Assembly: GCA_029747585.1 (NCBI GenBank)
Contig: JAPEVF010000051.1
Span: 38,251 to 102,250, forward strand
Source of the DNA: Pleurotus djamor
Taxonomy: Eukaryota; Basidiomycota; Agaricomycetes; Agaricales; Pleurotaceae
Length of the DNA: 64,000 bases
Reading direction: 5' to 3'
The notes under the pieces were generated by a model, which saw nothing but the letters and a program-made list of their open reading frames with translations, ran no database searches and had not been told where the DNA came from. Position 1 is the stretch's first letter, and every line of letters begins with the position of its first letter. The position numbers and the translations under genes were made by a program. Below, piece by piece: positions 10,395-21,589 of the stretch.

Positions 10395-12099
10395 ATGCCA
10401 TCCTCGGAACCAGTCTTCACCACACCGTTGACAAAATTGTTCGGGATTAACCATCCCGTCATGTTAGCGGGTGAATTATTTCGTATTGAATGGTTTCGTT
10501 TCTGAATTTTGACCATGCAATATCCACACAGGTATGAATGTCGCCGCGGGCCCAAAGTTGGCTGCAGCTGTGACCAATTCTGGTCAGCTTTCTGACGGTT
10601 TGGACAACACTGGTAGCTGAACCACCAAATGCCAGGTGGAATTGGTGTCATAGGAGGCATTCGACAAAGCCCGAAGTTCCTAAAGGGTTCTATTGACGAG
10701 CTCAAATCCCACTTGGAGGACAAAAACGCACCATTCGGTGTTGACCTTCTGCTACCCCAGCTCGGCGGAAGTGCACGAAAGACTAACGTAAGTTCCCACT
10801 CCACTATCAAAAGCTCTCTCTTTCGGCCTTAGCTGACCTCGTTGGTTATAGTATGATTATACAGCTGGCCAGCTCCCAGAACTTATTGATGTCATCATCG
10901 AGGGCAAAGCGGCTCTTTTCGTCTGTGCGGTCGGCGTACCCCCGAAGTGGGCTGTAGACAAACTTCACGCTGCCAATATCAAAGTTATGAAGTGAGTGAC
11001 CATGCACCGTTTGCTTCGGTCCCGTTCAAGTTCATCTTCTACCCTCCGTTTAGCATGATCGGACACCCAAAGGTCTGTATAAACTATGCGAACACGTCGA
11101 TGCCGCTCAACTGATTCGTCCTTTAATTATAAAGCATGTTGCCAAAGCCCTTGCTCAAGGTAACGATCTAGTGTCTCAATACAATCCATCCCAACTTATT
11201 CTCCTTAGGCGTTGACATCATCTGTGCACAAGGAGGTGAAGGTGGAGGGCACACCGGTGAAACCCCGTTTTCTATCCTCATTCCCGCGACCGTCGATCTC
11301 TGCAAGCACGCTAAGAGCCCTCTAACGGGAGAGCCCGTTATTGTGGTTGCAGCCGGTGGTATTGCGGACGGCCGTGGTTTGGCTGCAGCTCTCTCGTACG
11401 TTCAACATGCATCCATCTTAAACTTTTCCTCGGACTCACTTGTTGACTTGCTTTTATAGATATGGTGCTGCTGGTGTCTGGGTTGGGACTCGATTTGTTG
11501 CCAGTGTGGAGGCTGGCGCTCCACCGACCCACAAAGAACTCGTTCTCTCAGCAGGTTATGACGACACCGTCCGTACCCTCCTGTACTCTGGCCGACCTAT
11601 GAGCGTTAGGAAGACGCCATACGTTGTCGAATGGTCCGTTTATTCTTTTTTTCGCGTAATAAAAACATTCATTCATCACACAATGATATAGGGAAACGAA
11701 GAGACGGGAAGAAATGGAGGCCTATGTGGCTCAAGGCAAAATACCGCACGACGAAGAGCTGAAAGCTCATCCGGAGCGATCTTTAGCAGGGAGATCTTGT
11801 GCGTTTTATCTCCTGCCTTACCGTTGACTAAATATTCATCTAGCTCCACTGTCGTAGGGCTCATGGGTAAAGTCGCTGGTGCTATCAAAGTGAGTTTCCA
11901 AGTTCTGGCTCCATCACACTACTCACTCTACGTCAAACTATTTAGGACATCAAACCAGCGAAGGATATGTAAGTGAAAGCCCGATTCAACACTTCATCGC
12001 CAGCTAACACCGTGACCCAGTGTTGATGAACTCGTGCTCACGGCGCAGGCTAGTCTCAAGGCATCCACCGCTCTCCTCATTCCCAAAGCCAAACTCTGA
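10395..12099 (+). CDS. Nitronate monooxygenase (2-nitropropane dioxygenase type)
   Basis: FMN-dependent TIM-barrel enzyme that oxidises nitronates to carbonyl compounds and nitrite. About ten small exons join in frame. Diagnostic segments are the N-terminal TPLTKLFGINHPVMLAGM, the phosphate-binding GGIGVIGGIR, MIGHPKHVAKALAQGVD, the CAQGGEGGGHTGE signature of fungal members, AAGGIADGRG and GVWVGTRFVAS. The C-terminus is KPAKDIVDELVLTAQ...IPKAKL-stop. One exon joins at GGCTCATGG (about 11859) rather than at the earlier CTAG, which would run into a stop. Apparently intact. Confidence 0.93.
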
Positions 12100-12235
12100 G
12101 GAGATCCTACTGTATATCATTCATCTGTACCCAATATGTCCGAATTTCTTGCGTGCTTCGTGTTTTCCAGATGCTGGATTTGGTTGACGATGATGAACGT
12201 CAGCTATAGGATCGAAAATGCGTCCAGATATTCAA

Positions 12236-12320
12236 GCCCGCGTTGTCTAATGGCTATGACGTCAGACTTCTACCTACGTGGTTCATCTGGAGGTTGCGGG
12301 TTCGAGTCCCGCCGTGGGTT
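12236..12320 (+). tRNA. tRNA-Arg (anticodon UCU) with 12-nt intron
   Basis: The acceptor stem GCCCGCG (12236-12242) pairs with CGTGGGT (12313-12319) using two G-U pairs. The D arm (GTCTAATGGCTATGAC) has the conserved GG. The anticodon stem TCAGA/TCTGG encloses CTTCTA plus a 12-nt intron before the last loop A, giving anticodon TCT. The T arm is GCGGG-TTCGAGT-CCCGC. A T-run begins at 12319, suiting RNA polymerase III termination. Without the intron it is 73 nt. Intron boundaries are placed at the standard position after base 37. Confidence 0.9.
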
Positions 12321-12770
12321 TTTCTCCGTACGTCTCGTCGAGCTTTTTCCAGCAAGCTCGAGGTCAACTAAAGACTAAGAGCAAGACTATGTTTGCCTCA
12401 AGAAACCTGACGCTTTGCTATATAGTTGCTCTGGTTGATTAAATGGCGCCCGGTATCGGTACTCGGTACTACTCATCTCACAGGAATACAGAAAAATCAC
12501 TATAATCAGACTCGCCCCAGCATCCCTAGGCCCGTAAGGTGCATCCTCAGTGGCACGGGTTCTCATACAATTCGATCGCCATTTCGCCGTCTCGCGCACA
12601 TCCTCGGAGGTGATTCATTTCGACGGTCGTCTGTGGGATGAGACCTTGAGGTCGAAGGGGCAGTAGCCACAGGAGCAGTGGTAGCCACTCTATGGCATGG
12701 AACGGTACAGCTGTGACAGCTAGCAAATTTATACCATATACAGAAAAGAAATACAAGAGAGAGCACCAAA
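12321..12770. other. Intergenic stretch after the tRNA
   Basis: No gene recognised. The short ORFs on both strands have no family resemblance. The stretch probably contains the 3' untranslated region of the minus-strand dioxygenase gene. Confidence 0.5.
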
Positions 12771-14058
12771 TCAGTCTGCGACTACGCCGAAAGCAAATGT
12801 GGGTATTCCATACAGATCCACTAATGTCTTTACGTCGCCCTTTGGTATGCCGCTGGCGGGATCTCCAGAGCCAGCTCCCGCTGCAACGTAAAGTGGCACG
12901 AAATGGTCTTCTCTAGGGTGAGCAGCGCGAAAGCCGGGATGTTTGACCAAATTATACAATGCTTTCTGGCGTTCGGAAGACTGCAAGGATGGACACGTTG
13001 ATCAATATGTATTCGATAAAGCGGGAGGAAAGGGGACAAACATCAGCGGTAGATATGGCCTTGTGGATGGCTTCGTCGAAGGACTTGTGAGCAGCGCTCG
13101 CCGTGTCAGGAGAAAACGATGAAAAGTCTCGCAAATTGTGGATTACAAGGCCACCTGACAGAACCAGGATGCCTTCTTGACTACAGAGGAAAGAGGATGA
13201 GGTCTTGAATACTTCAATGGCATAAAGACACACCGTAGCTTTTGAACAGCCGCACCGATCTTCCAGTTGTCTTCGGGTTTCATGTTCGAGTTGATGCTGG
13301 CCTGTACGATGGGAACGTCGGTAAACTCCTCGCCGAACATTATTCTGAATGGCACGAAGACTCCGTGGTCAAGTCCTGGCCCGGAGTAGCCTCGTCCATC
13401 TTCCCCTCTTGGCTCCAAGGTGGATGTGGTGCGAGCGGGTAGGCCGGCCTTTTAGTCGTTAGGAAGTTGACTGAAGTAACATGGACAGGGAACACACCTC
13501 TTTGAAGAGGTCGACAACCCGGTTAGCTAGTGTCTTGTCTCCTCGGGACTTGAACTTGAGTTGATAGAGCTCGGGCTGGAACCCGTAATAGTCCATCAGT
13601 AGTGGATTCTCGGCGCCATAATCGGTGACTGGAGGGTGATAGAGTTAGTAAGAGAAAAGTACAAGAAGGGGGGACCCGCCTAGTCTTTGAGGAGATTCCC
13701 AATGAGCACTGAAGACAACAATACCCTTGGGCTGATACTTTTTCAGCAATGCAGGTCCAAAGTCCTTCAGAAAGCTTGCGAGAGGACCATCAGCGCCTTG
13801 ATATGACATCAAGCCGCTCCTGGGACCAGACGTCGAGTTGCCATTGCTCGAGGGCATAGCCAAGACGGGTGATCCATGAGAGAAGAAGAAAGAGGGAATT
13901 AGATGAGGTGTTGAGGGGAGAGAATCCAAAGCAGCGGCCCAAGGTTTCGCGGTGGTCATGGTGAGATGTGAAGATGTGTTCCCGAAGTAGCGCAAGATAT
14001 AAGGGACGGATAAAGCAATCATGAGAGAGGCAGCGATGTTAGTCAGCGCAGTAAGCAT
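12771..14058 (-). CDS. LigB/DODA-type extradiol ring-cleavage dioxygenase, membrane-anchored
   Basis: Class III extradiol dioxygenases use non-heme Fe(II) to open catechol-type rings. Five exons give: FFSHGSPVLAMPSS (first iron-site His), GIVVFSAHWESPQR (second His), VTDYGAENPLLMDYYGF, GPGLDHGVFVPFRIMF, GILVLSGGLVIHNLRDF, and the C-terminal AAHPREDHFVPLYVAAGAG. Joining VTDYG correctly needs a GC donor: the intron at 13629-13679 starts GCGGGT. The first ATG (14058) adds a hydrophobic segment (MLTALTNIAASLMIALSVPY) that could be a signal anchor; an internal ATG at 13959 gives a soluble form. The substrate is unknown. Convergent with no close neighbour on the left; head-to-head with the C78 peptidase gene (188 bp between starts). 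Confidence 0.88.
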
Positions 14059-14246
14059 GATTTGGTCCTCGAGGACCCAACGCGAAGTAATTCCACGCAA
14101 TCCAGAGGCTGGCGACTTATGTGGCCACGGTGGAACATAGTAAGGCCCTTTGACTAGTAATCAGGGGCGGAGCGTGTAAACATGACCGACGCTCGCATCT
14201 CCTTTTTAAGACGCGCTTACATCGACAGTGTCACCAACTCCTCGTC

Positions 14247-16218
14247 ATGGCCAAGGTCGGTGGCCAAGGTAATGAGTAAGTCTGCCTTCTACTCGATATT
14301 TCTTCCTAATCCACAGTCAGCAGCGCGTTGGAACTCGTCGTTTGTCAAGTCTGCTTTGGCGACATTAGCGATCAAACGCTGGAGGCAAGGCAACAACATT
14401 ACGAAGGCCATTTCGTGAATGATCTGTCTGGAGGTCCGTCGCTCCTGCTCTCCTTGCGAGCCAGAACTGAGAATTGGGAAGGTCATCAAGAGTCACCGGT
14501 CTTGAAGAAGAGGTGTTTGAAGCCCTTGGGGAACATCTTCGGTACCCACAAGGAAGAACCATTCTGGTATTCAGCCTTATCGAGCCCTCCACCTCGGAAT
14601 TACACGCCTGGTGAGTTTTCCTCTGAAAAACAAGCCAGTGGCGCCTCGTCTGAGGCTGAGGATGACTAGGCATGATACCGTTGCTTGCCACCGCTCTCGT
14701 GAAGTCAGTGCAGAGCGGACGCACATTCAGTGGCGTTCTATGTCATGACAGAGCTGTCTACATATCTCGCGAGACCTGGGACGTGACTTGGGGATGTGGG
14801 TGAGTCTTCCAACAACGTCTACATACGACGTCATGCTCCTCTAACGCCGAATTCATGTCAGGTACCGTAACTTCATGATGGGATGTGCGACTTTGATGGA
14901 TCAGCAGCTGCAACCCCTCTACTTTCCTTTACTGGACGACCCGCTTCCTCCAGGTGTTAGGAACCTTCAGAAATGGATTGAGAATGCATGGGAAGAAGGT
15001 AGACATCCTGCCACCCCTGTGTCGTTCCTTCGTTTCAAACATCCTTTTACCAGGTTTCGACGCCCAGGGCCACGAAGACCTTGTTCGTCTAGTTAATACG
15101 AAGAAATGGATAGGTACTTCTGATCTATGGGTGGCTTTCGTTTCGCGAGGCGTACCGTAAGTAGTGTCTGAAGCACTCTACAACCATATGTCTGTGTTCT
15201 GACTCTCCTTGAACAGAGCAGAATTGGTAGACTTTGATCTTGAAGCATCAAATACAAGCATCGACATTCTCATCAATTGGATTGTTGCGTATTTCACCTT
15301 ACCCAGCCTGTCCCAAATCAATTCATTGGACTTCCGAACCTGGGTTGCGGAAGAGCCAACTCAAGGATTAGTCACACCCACGGATCGGATGCCCCTCATT
15401 CTACAGCATGCGGGCCATTCCAGGACGATCGTCGGCTTTGAAGTTCTTCGAGACAAGAAGATCAATCTGTTGACGTTCGATCCATCCAAGTTGGTGTTTA
15501 TCCATATATTGCCTTTGATGCAACGTTTTGAAACCCCGTAGATGTCCAAACGCTAGTATGCGAGCAGCGGCTTTGTCGCTCAGTCAGAACCCTTTTTGCG
15601 CAGCTTCTTCCGCAGACACTTCAACGCCTTCCAAGAAAACACCCGGACCGCTCAAAAGTCCCTCTTCTAAGCACAATTCTTCGAAGCATCGTAGTCTATT
15701 TGAATTCTTCCATACACCTGACCATCCCAAGAGGAAGTTCAACGTGAATTCTCCTTCGAACAAGCATAAACGAAAGAGGATGGAAATCGAGAGCATAGAC
15801 AAGTATTTCACCCCCAAGTCTTCGAAAGCCACTCCAGTTAGCCATGGTGGAGATGTAATCGAGCTCTTCGATGATGATGACTCGGACGTGGAGATTCTGC
15901 CTACCCCTGGAGAGGTACCCCGTAGTCGAGGTGGCGACACTCGCGATGTTCCCAAAGCTGCTAAGCCTCGGCGAAACACGACGGATATATGGGGTGATGG
16001 GCTGACGCCTGAGCAAGTGCTCAAGTTCCTTCGTCTCGGGCCTCACCAACTTGGGCAAGTGTCATTTCCTTTTCCTAAATCAGCCCAGATCTCTGAACCA
16101 TACTCTTTACCACAGAAAAAAGAAAGAATATCAGATACTGTACTTCCCCATGAGTGCGCCGCTCACAGAATCGGAGCGCACAACTAGGAAGGTCGTCCGT
16201 AGCACAAGAGTTTGCTGA
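14247..16218 (+). CDS. ZUP1/ZUFSP-like peptidase C78 with SUMO- and PCNA-type motif insert
   Basis: A C78-family cysteine peptidase; in animals the zinc-finger member ZUP1 cleaves K63-linked ubiquitin at damaged DNA, and S. pombe Mug105 is a homologue. A C2H2-like finger (CQVCFGD...HYEGH) opens the protein. The catalytic region has DVTWGCGYRNFMM (nucleophile Cys) and LQHAGHSRTIVGFE (His). Between LLTFDPSK and the last strand (KKEYQILYFPMSAPLTESE) lies a charged insert of about 140 residues containing VIELFDDDDSD, a SUMO-interaction-like motif, and two PIP-box-like segments, HRSLFEFF and IESIDKYF, both lacking the usual Gln. The last intron (16055-16115) is GC-AG with GCAAGT. The start ATG at 14247 joins across a 48-nt intron to the finger. 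Confidence 0.88.
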
Positions 16219-16363
16219 GCTTTGGGTCTATCTTCGGTCTATCACTCTTCACGTATACTCATATATTCATGATAATGTGGCTCGCGTTTGGAAATTACAC
16301 CTGACAGATATAGAGTAATGAGATACATGATATGTAGGGAGATACCTACAGCTCTCTAAGAGT

Positions 16364-18067
16364 TTAAGGATCTCGGGATGCTTTAGGAAGTTTACGAGGT
16401 TGACAACCCAGAGCCGCCATGAAACGTTCAAAGGTGACAACGTCACTTTTGCGTTGATCCTTGCTATAGCGGAGCATAAATGCCTCATGGAAGAGGTCCC
16501 ACAGCGACTTGAGCCAAGTCTCACGCAGAGGTTTAAGAGTTGTCCGTATTTCATCGTAAAATGAGTTGCGATCCGATTCCGATAGAAAGGAGGCCCATCT
16601 TCGTGTCGCGCGCGTTGTTACAATATATGTCTAACCAAGGGATAAGGGAGCGGTTGATATTCTTCGTCCTGGGTTTGGATTCGCCGAGGTTATAATGGAC
16701 CGCGATCCAGATGAGGATGTAGTACAACGACTCTGCATCATGGTGGTACATATGACCACCCTTTTAGTCAGCTTCGAGAAAGTCCAGAGCCACGAATGGA
16801 GCAGCTCCAGCGCGACTGGTGTAACTGTCGGTGGGTGTGAAGGCAAGATCCCAGTCATTGAGAAGTCCCATGGCCACGCCATTCTTGCACGAGAGCATCA
16901 ACTCAGATCCCGATGGAGAACGAACCCGAGCTTGTAGGCGTAGTAATGACCTAGAAGAACTCATGTCAGCTGAGAGACTGGAAGCCGGAAAGAAAATGAG
17001 ATGTTTACATTCAACAATGTCTATGTAGACGGCCTTGAACTCCTTCAGATTAGTGAGTTCCGAGAGGTGCCCATACCGTCTACTGAGGATGCGATTGCGG
17101 AGTCTCCGAAAAATATCTGCGTTGAGTGGCTTTTTGCCGAAATCAGGCCAACTTAGCTTCGCGACGTCGCCCGGCGATTCCTCTCCAATCACATCATAGG
17201 TAGCTTGTTCTTTGTCTCTGCGAGACGATTTGACGAGGTCCTTCCAATCGAATGGACAGGGGAAGCCGTTCATAGTGCAAGAGACGGGAAGCGTTCCATG
17301 GGAGAGGGCGAAACGGAGCCACGTAACGTCTTCACCAGGGGGAATCAAGCCTTCTGTGAAAGTGGTCTTCTGGGTAGTATTCTTTCGTTCAGAAGAAGGA
17401 ACAAGTAATTCGGCGCCTTGCAAGGTCGGCAGGGGTTCCATGGCTGAGTAGGCACTAAACTAAAAGGGACAACCAGTGTTTGAGATCCAAGTTGCTGGAG
17501 CGAGGCCTTGCCGATCGTGAGCAAAAGGCAGGCGAGTTTCAGTTTCTTTGGCTCTACCTGGGAGTTGAGAGGCGCGCTCAAGATCGCACTGCATTAATCA
17601 AGGTGTTGAGCAGTGATATGTAGTCCCTGAACAAGGATACCAGAGGCCCAGCGATGGGAATTGGCCGAAAAATACACCAAGACATAACGGGTTTACAAAG
17701 GGTGTTGGCAAGGTGTTGGAAGTTTCCGTATCAATGCAAGGCCACGTGAGAAGAAAGGGGTATCTCCGAGAGCCAGCGCAATGACATCGGTGTTGTGGTC
17801 TTCCTTATGCATGGTTTCGTCAAAGTCATTGAACATGACTGTAAGTGGGACGGGCATGCCGGGTTTAGGAACGGCAGCTTCGTCGAGAAAGCTCAGTTTG
17901 GGGGTCCAGTCTTTTCCCTCGATGTAAGGAGCTTCCCCCAGGGAGAGTCCATCAACGAAGGTCAGAAAGCCGTTGAAGTCAGCATCCTTGATTGTGTATC
18001 TTTCAACTTTTTCTATTATGGCAGTGTTGAGAAGAACGGAAGAGGTGAGATCGTAGGAGCTGGACAT
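16364..18067 (-). pseudogene. FunK1 kinase, copy 4, decayed
   Basis: Similarity to FunK1 copies 1-3 starts at MSSSYDLTSS (18067) and runs to FMAALGCQPRKLPK near 16370. It is broken in several ways: the region around the KPDGLFVP segment is largely missing after a stop near 17693; frames change near 17450; and at HRDLS (about 16890) a 10-nt deletion relative to copy 1 removes the EQN residues and shifts frame. A further stop follows LDFLEAD at about 16764. The intact tail YHHDAESLYYILIWIAVHY shows the original reading frame. The upstream flank keeps a weak version of the FunK1 promoter. Most diverged copy in the window, so probably the oldest. Confidence 0.85.
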
Positions 18068-18435
18068 TTTATCACTAGTGGCCGAGCTGAAGAACGGTAG
18101 ACCACGGGGTTAATGGTGGTGGTCGTGGTGGCGGTGGTTGAATTGAAGTTATCGAAAAGTTCACAGCTCGTCACATGATCGCGTAATTGAAAATTTTGAA
18201 TTTGAAACTTTGAAAGTCGAGGGTCGGACATCGGGGTTTCGCTTGACGGATGGTTGGGGTACTTACAACGTTTATACACAGAGAGCACGAAGTATAATAC
18301 TCATAACATTCAAAATTGACATCCTTATTGTTGTGGCCAAATTTAGTGGGATTCGAAGTACCAAGCTTCAAGTACATAAATACAATAGATCCAACATGGA
18401 ATACATAGGGAAGGAAATGAGTAATGGAAGGCTAT

Positions 18436-21011
18436 CTAAGCTACGGTGTTGGAATCATCCACGCTGGGAGCGGAAGCGTATTCTGTGGGGATCTTGCGGG
18501 GCTCGACGCCAAGAGCCTCCATAAAGCCTTCGAAGGTAGTCATCTCGGCTTTGGACGCGCGCTTGCGTGAGTCGGCCTCGTAATAGGCATCGCCAAAGTA
18601 GTTCCACAGTCCCTCAAGCCAAGTAAAACGCAGCGGCTGGAAGCAGGGTCTCAACTTCTCGAAGAGAGCGTCGCGGGTATTGATCTTGGTGATGAACTTT
18701 ACTTTGTAACTTTCTGCCGTCGTGAAGCAACCTGTCCAAGGCTGAAGGAGGGGCTCGATTTCGGAGGCGCGGGGGTCGTCGGATCCAAGATCATAGTGAA
18801 CGGCGGCCCAAACCAGGATGTAGAACAAAGACTCCAGATCGTGGTGGTACATATGGCCATTGTCATAGTCGTCCGAGAGTAGATCGATGGCCATGAAAGG
18901 CCCTGTCCCAGTGCGGCTGGTGTCACTCGCGGTGCGCACGTTGAACTTTGATGAGAGATCCCAGTCGTTAACGAGTCCTCGAGCCTTTCCACTCCTGCGC
19001 GTGAACATCAAGTTTTGTTCACTCAGGTCGCGGTGGAGGATAAATCCAAGCTTGTAGGCGTAGTGGTGACCTAGGCAAACATGAGAACGACGCAAGAACA
19101 TAAGTTTGAATATAGAAACTTACATTCAACGATGTCCACAAAGACGGTCTTAAATTCTTCCAAACTTTTGAGTTCCCAGAGGTGTTCGTACCGTCGACTG
19201 ACCATGATCGTAAAGTGACGAAGGCCCATCGAGTACATAGCCTTGGACTCCGCGGCGGCTCGCTCGATGAGATACGCCCTGGGGAGTCCGGCTAGGGCTG
19301 CGGTGAATGAAACTGAGGTAACGACTTCAGGAAGATGGTCGCGCATGAATGGGATTTTCTCGTGGAGGACTTCAAGAATGTCGGATTCGAGTTGTTGTCG
19401 GCCAGCGTCAGGCCAGCTCAGCTTAGCAATGTCATCCGCGTCATCCGATGCCTTCTCTTTGCCCTTTTGCGCAGACTTCTTCCCCTCCTGTTGTTCATCT
19501 TCCGTTCCTTCTTCCTGTTCATTCTTCTCAAAGCGGCCGGGAAACACGATGGTGCCTCGGCCATTCAGGCCACAGTAGACGTAGAGCGGCTCGCCAGAGA
19601 TGACAAAACGCGACCATGTCTTTTCATCGGGGACAGTTGACCCTTCATAGAGATTGAGCTTCCCTGCCACATCGTCGTTTCGTTTGGGTGGAGGAGGTAT
19701 GAGGAGGTCTGCATCCTTCGGCGTCGGCAAGGGCCGCTGAATCGATGTGGCACCCGATGGGACGATGAATGGCTCGAAACCGAGTTCAGGAAGGGAAGCC
19801 TTTCCAATGCCAAGCAAGAGGAGCGCGAGTTTCTTCGGCTCCGCCTTGAAGTCGAAAGCAGTACTGGTGATCTTTCCGCAGCGGTCAAAGTATTGGATGG
19901 TGATACGGCGTCCTCGAACAAGGATCCCTGTGGTCCAGCGACGAGAGTTTGCCGACAAGCACTCCAAGGCATAAGACGCGCCTTGAGTCTCCTTCTTCAC
20001 GCCTTGGTGACGTTTCCTAGGGGCCTCTTCCTCAAAATCACGGTGACGCTTTCCAGAGGTCCGAGTCGAGGGACCAGGTTGACCAGAAGCTTCGTTCGAT
20101 ACAAGAGCGGTGGTGGAGGGAAGGAGGGGAGAAACGTTGTCGTTGTCGTCGGGATGTTCAGCGATAGGAGCGGAAGTTCCTGCAGCAGACTGAATCGTCT
20201 TCGAGGTTTTGCTGCGGGAAAGTGTAGATTTACCTCGCCTTGCCGTATGAGATTGAGGCCAGCGGGACGATCCAGCTTTGACTTTGCTGGCCTTAATCCC
20301 GCCAAAGGACATCACTTTCTTCTCAGCCGGAGCGGGTTCCGCCACAGTGGCGAGCTTCTTCCCTCTGGATGCCTCCACCTCAATGTAAGCTTTGCAGAAC
20401 TGCCAAGTCGGTTTCTTGGGATTGGGGATGTTCTTGGGGACGAATAGCCCGTCGGGTTTACGTCTAGTGCCAGAGTGGACCGCTTTGAGCTGGGTGGAAC
20501 CAAAGACAAGCACTTCGATGTCAATGAGAGGGTATTTGACGAGTATGATTTTGTAGAAGTTGTCGAACAGAGCCTTGAGAGGTGAGTACATGTCGAGCTC
20601 TGATGAGGCTTCCTCAAAGGCGAGTAGATGGGCCGCATGCAAAGTCCAAGTCTTCCCCTCGATGTATTGGAAATCAGCCTCCGAAAGGCCATAGACAGCA
20701 GCAATGAAGGTGTCGAAATCAACGTTGAAAATGGAATACCCCTCAAGATCTCTATTTATGGCGGGGGTGAGATTCGTAAGAATTTTAGAAGTGACGGAAG
20801 CCGTCTTTTTGGAGTGTGGGGTTGTCAAGACGGACGACATACCTATACAAGATGGATGAGCAGGTTTCACGATAGAAGATGGGAAACACAACTCACTTGA
20901 ACCAGAGCTGCTGGAGTAGTCACCCTCGTCCGACGAATATCCAACGGACCTAGACGAATCAGAGTCGTAGTCGGAGCCAGAGAAAGAGGTGCAGTCGTAG
21001 GAGTCAGCCAT
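18436..21011 (-). CDS. FunK1 fungal-type protein kinase, copy 2 (apparently intact)
   Basis: About 840 aa from two main exons, 21011-19124 and 19070-18436, joined by a normal intron with a GTAAGT donor and CTAG acceptor (19071-19123). Features in order: acidic Ser-rich N-terminus (MADSYDCTSFSGSDYDSD), KPDGLFVPKNIPNPKKPTW, a basic and charged linker, LSANSRRWTTGILVRGRR, then the kinase core with YAYKLGFILHRDLSEQNLMF, LVNDWDLS, SRTGTGPFMAIDLL and YHHDLESLFYILVW. The best candidate for a working gene in the local family. It lies inverted relative to copy 1; upstream sequence back to about 21290 and the first 100 codons are almost identical to copy 1, pointing to recent duplication or conversion. 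Substrate unknown. Confidence 0.9.
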
Positions 21012-21116
21012 TTTATAGTGATCGGGTTGAGGATTATGGGCCACAGGACTCGTGGTGGTTGTGGTTGAAAGTGGAAAGTCCAAAAAGGGTCGAGTCGACG
21101 AACAATGGCTCTTTGC

Positions 21117-21122
21117 CACGTG
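21117..21122 (-). promoter_or_regulatory. CACGTG palindrome upstream of FunK1 copy 2
   Basis: Same E-box context as copy 1 (ATCACGTGGC when read on the minus strand), 106 bp before the ATG. The rest of 21012-21589 is the conserved FunK1 upstream block to about 21290, then unassigned sequence holding the promoter of the proteasome gene. Confidence 0.45.
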
Positions 21123-21589
21123 ATCGCGTGGTCCGTTACCCGATTTGGACATGGAGTCATGGCTTGGCGCCCATTGGGCCATTGCTCTGTTCGTCCGATC
21201 ATAACAAGTTTCCTAGTTTGTATCACAATGAGCGTCGCCTAGTGCTGTGCAAGCCGCAGCACCGATTTGGACACGGAGCAAGCATTTGAAGGGGGAACAT
21301 AGAAAGATGTGGAACAAATCACTATTCTACGACATCTACCGAGGGATGCGTGCTTTCATGAGCGTTCAGTTTAAATTATCCAATTCCTCTCGGTTTATCT
21401 GCTAGATCTTCCATCTTCGTATACTGCTCACAAAACCCAGAAGGCTTGAATCTTGCTTGAATCTTGCATCTTATCCCTAAATCAGGGGCGTCCTGCTCTC
21501 TGAAAGGAGGCTCCTAACACTATTACGTAATCAGCGCAGAGGACCGCGACGCGTGTACTGATCACTTCGCCCATCCTTTCCTCTACGAT

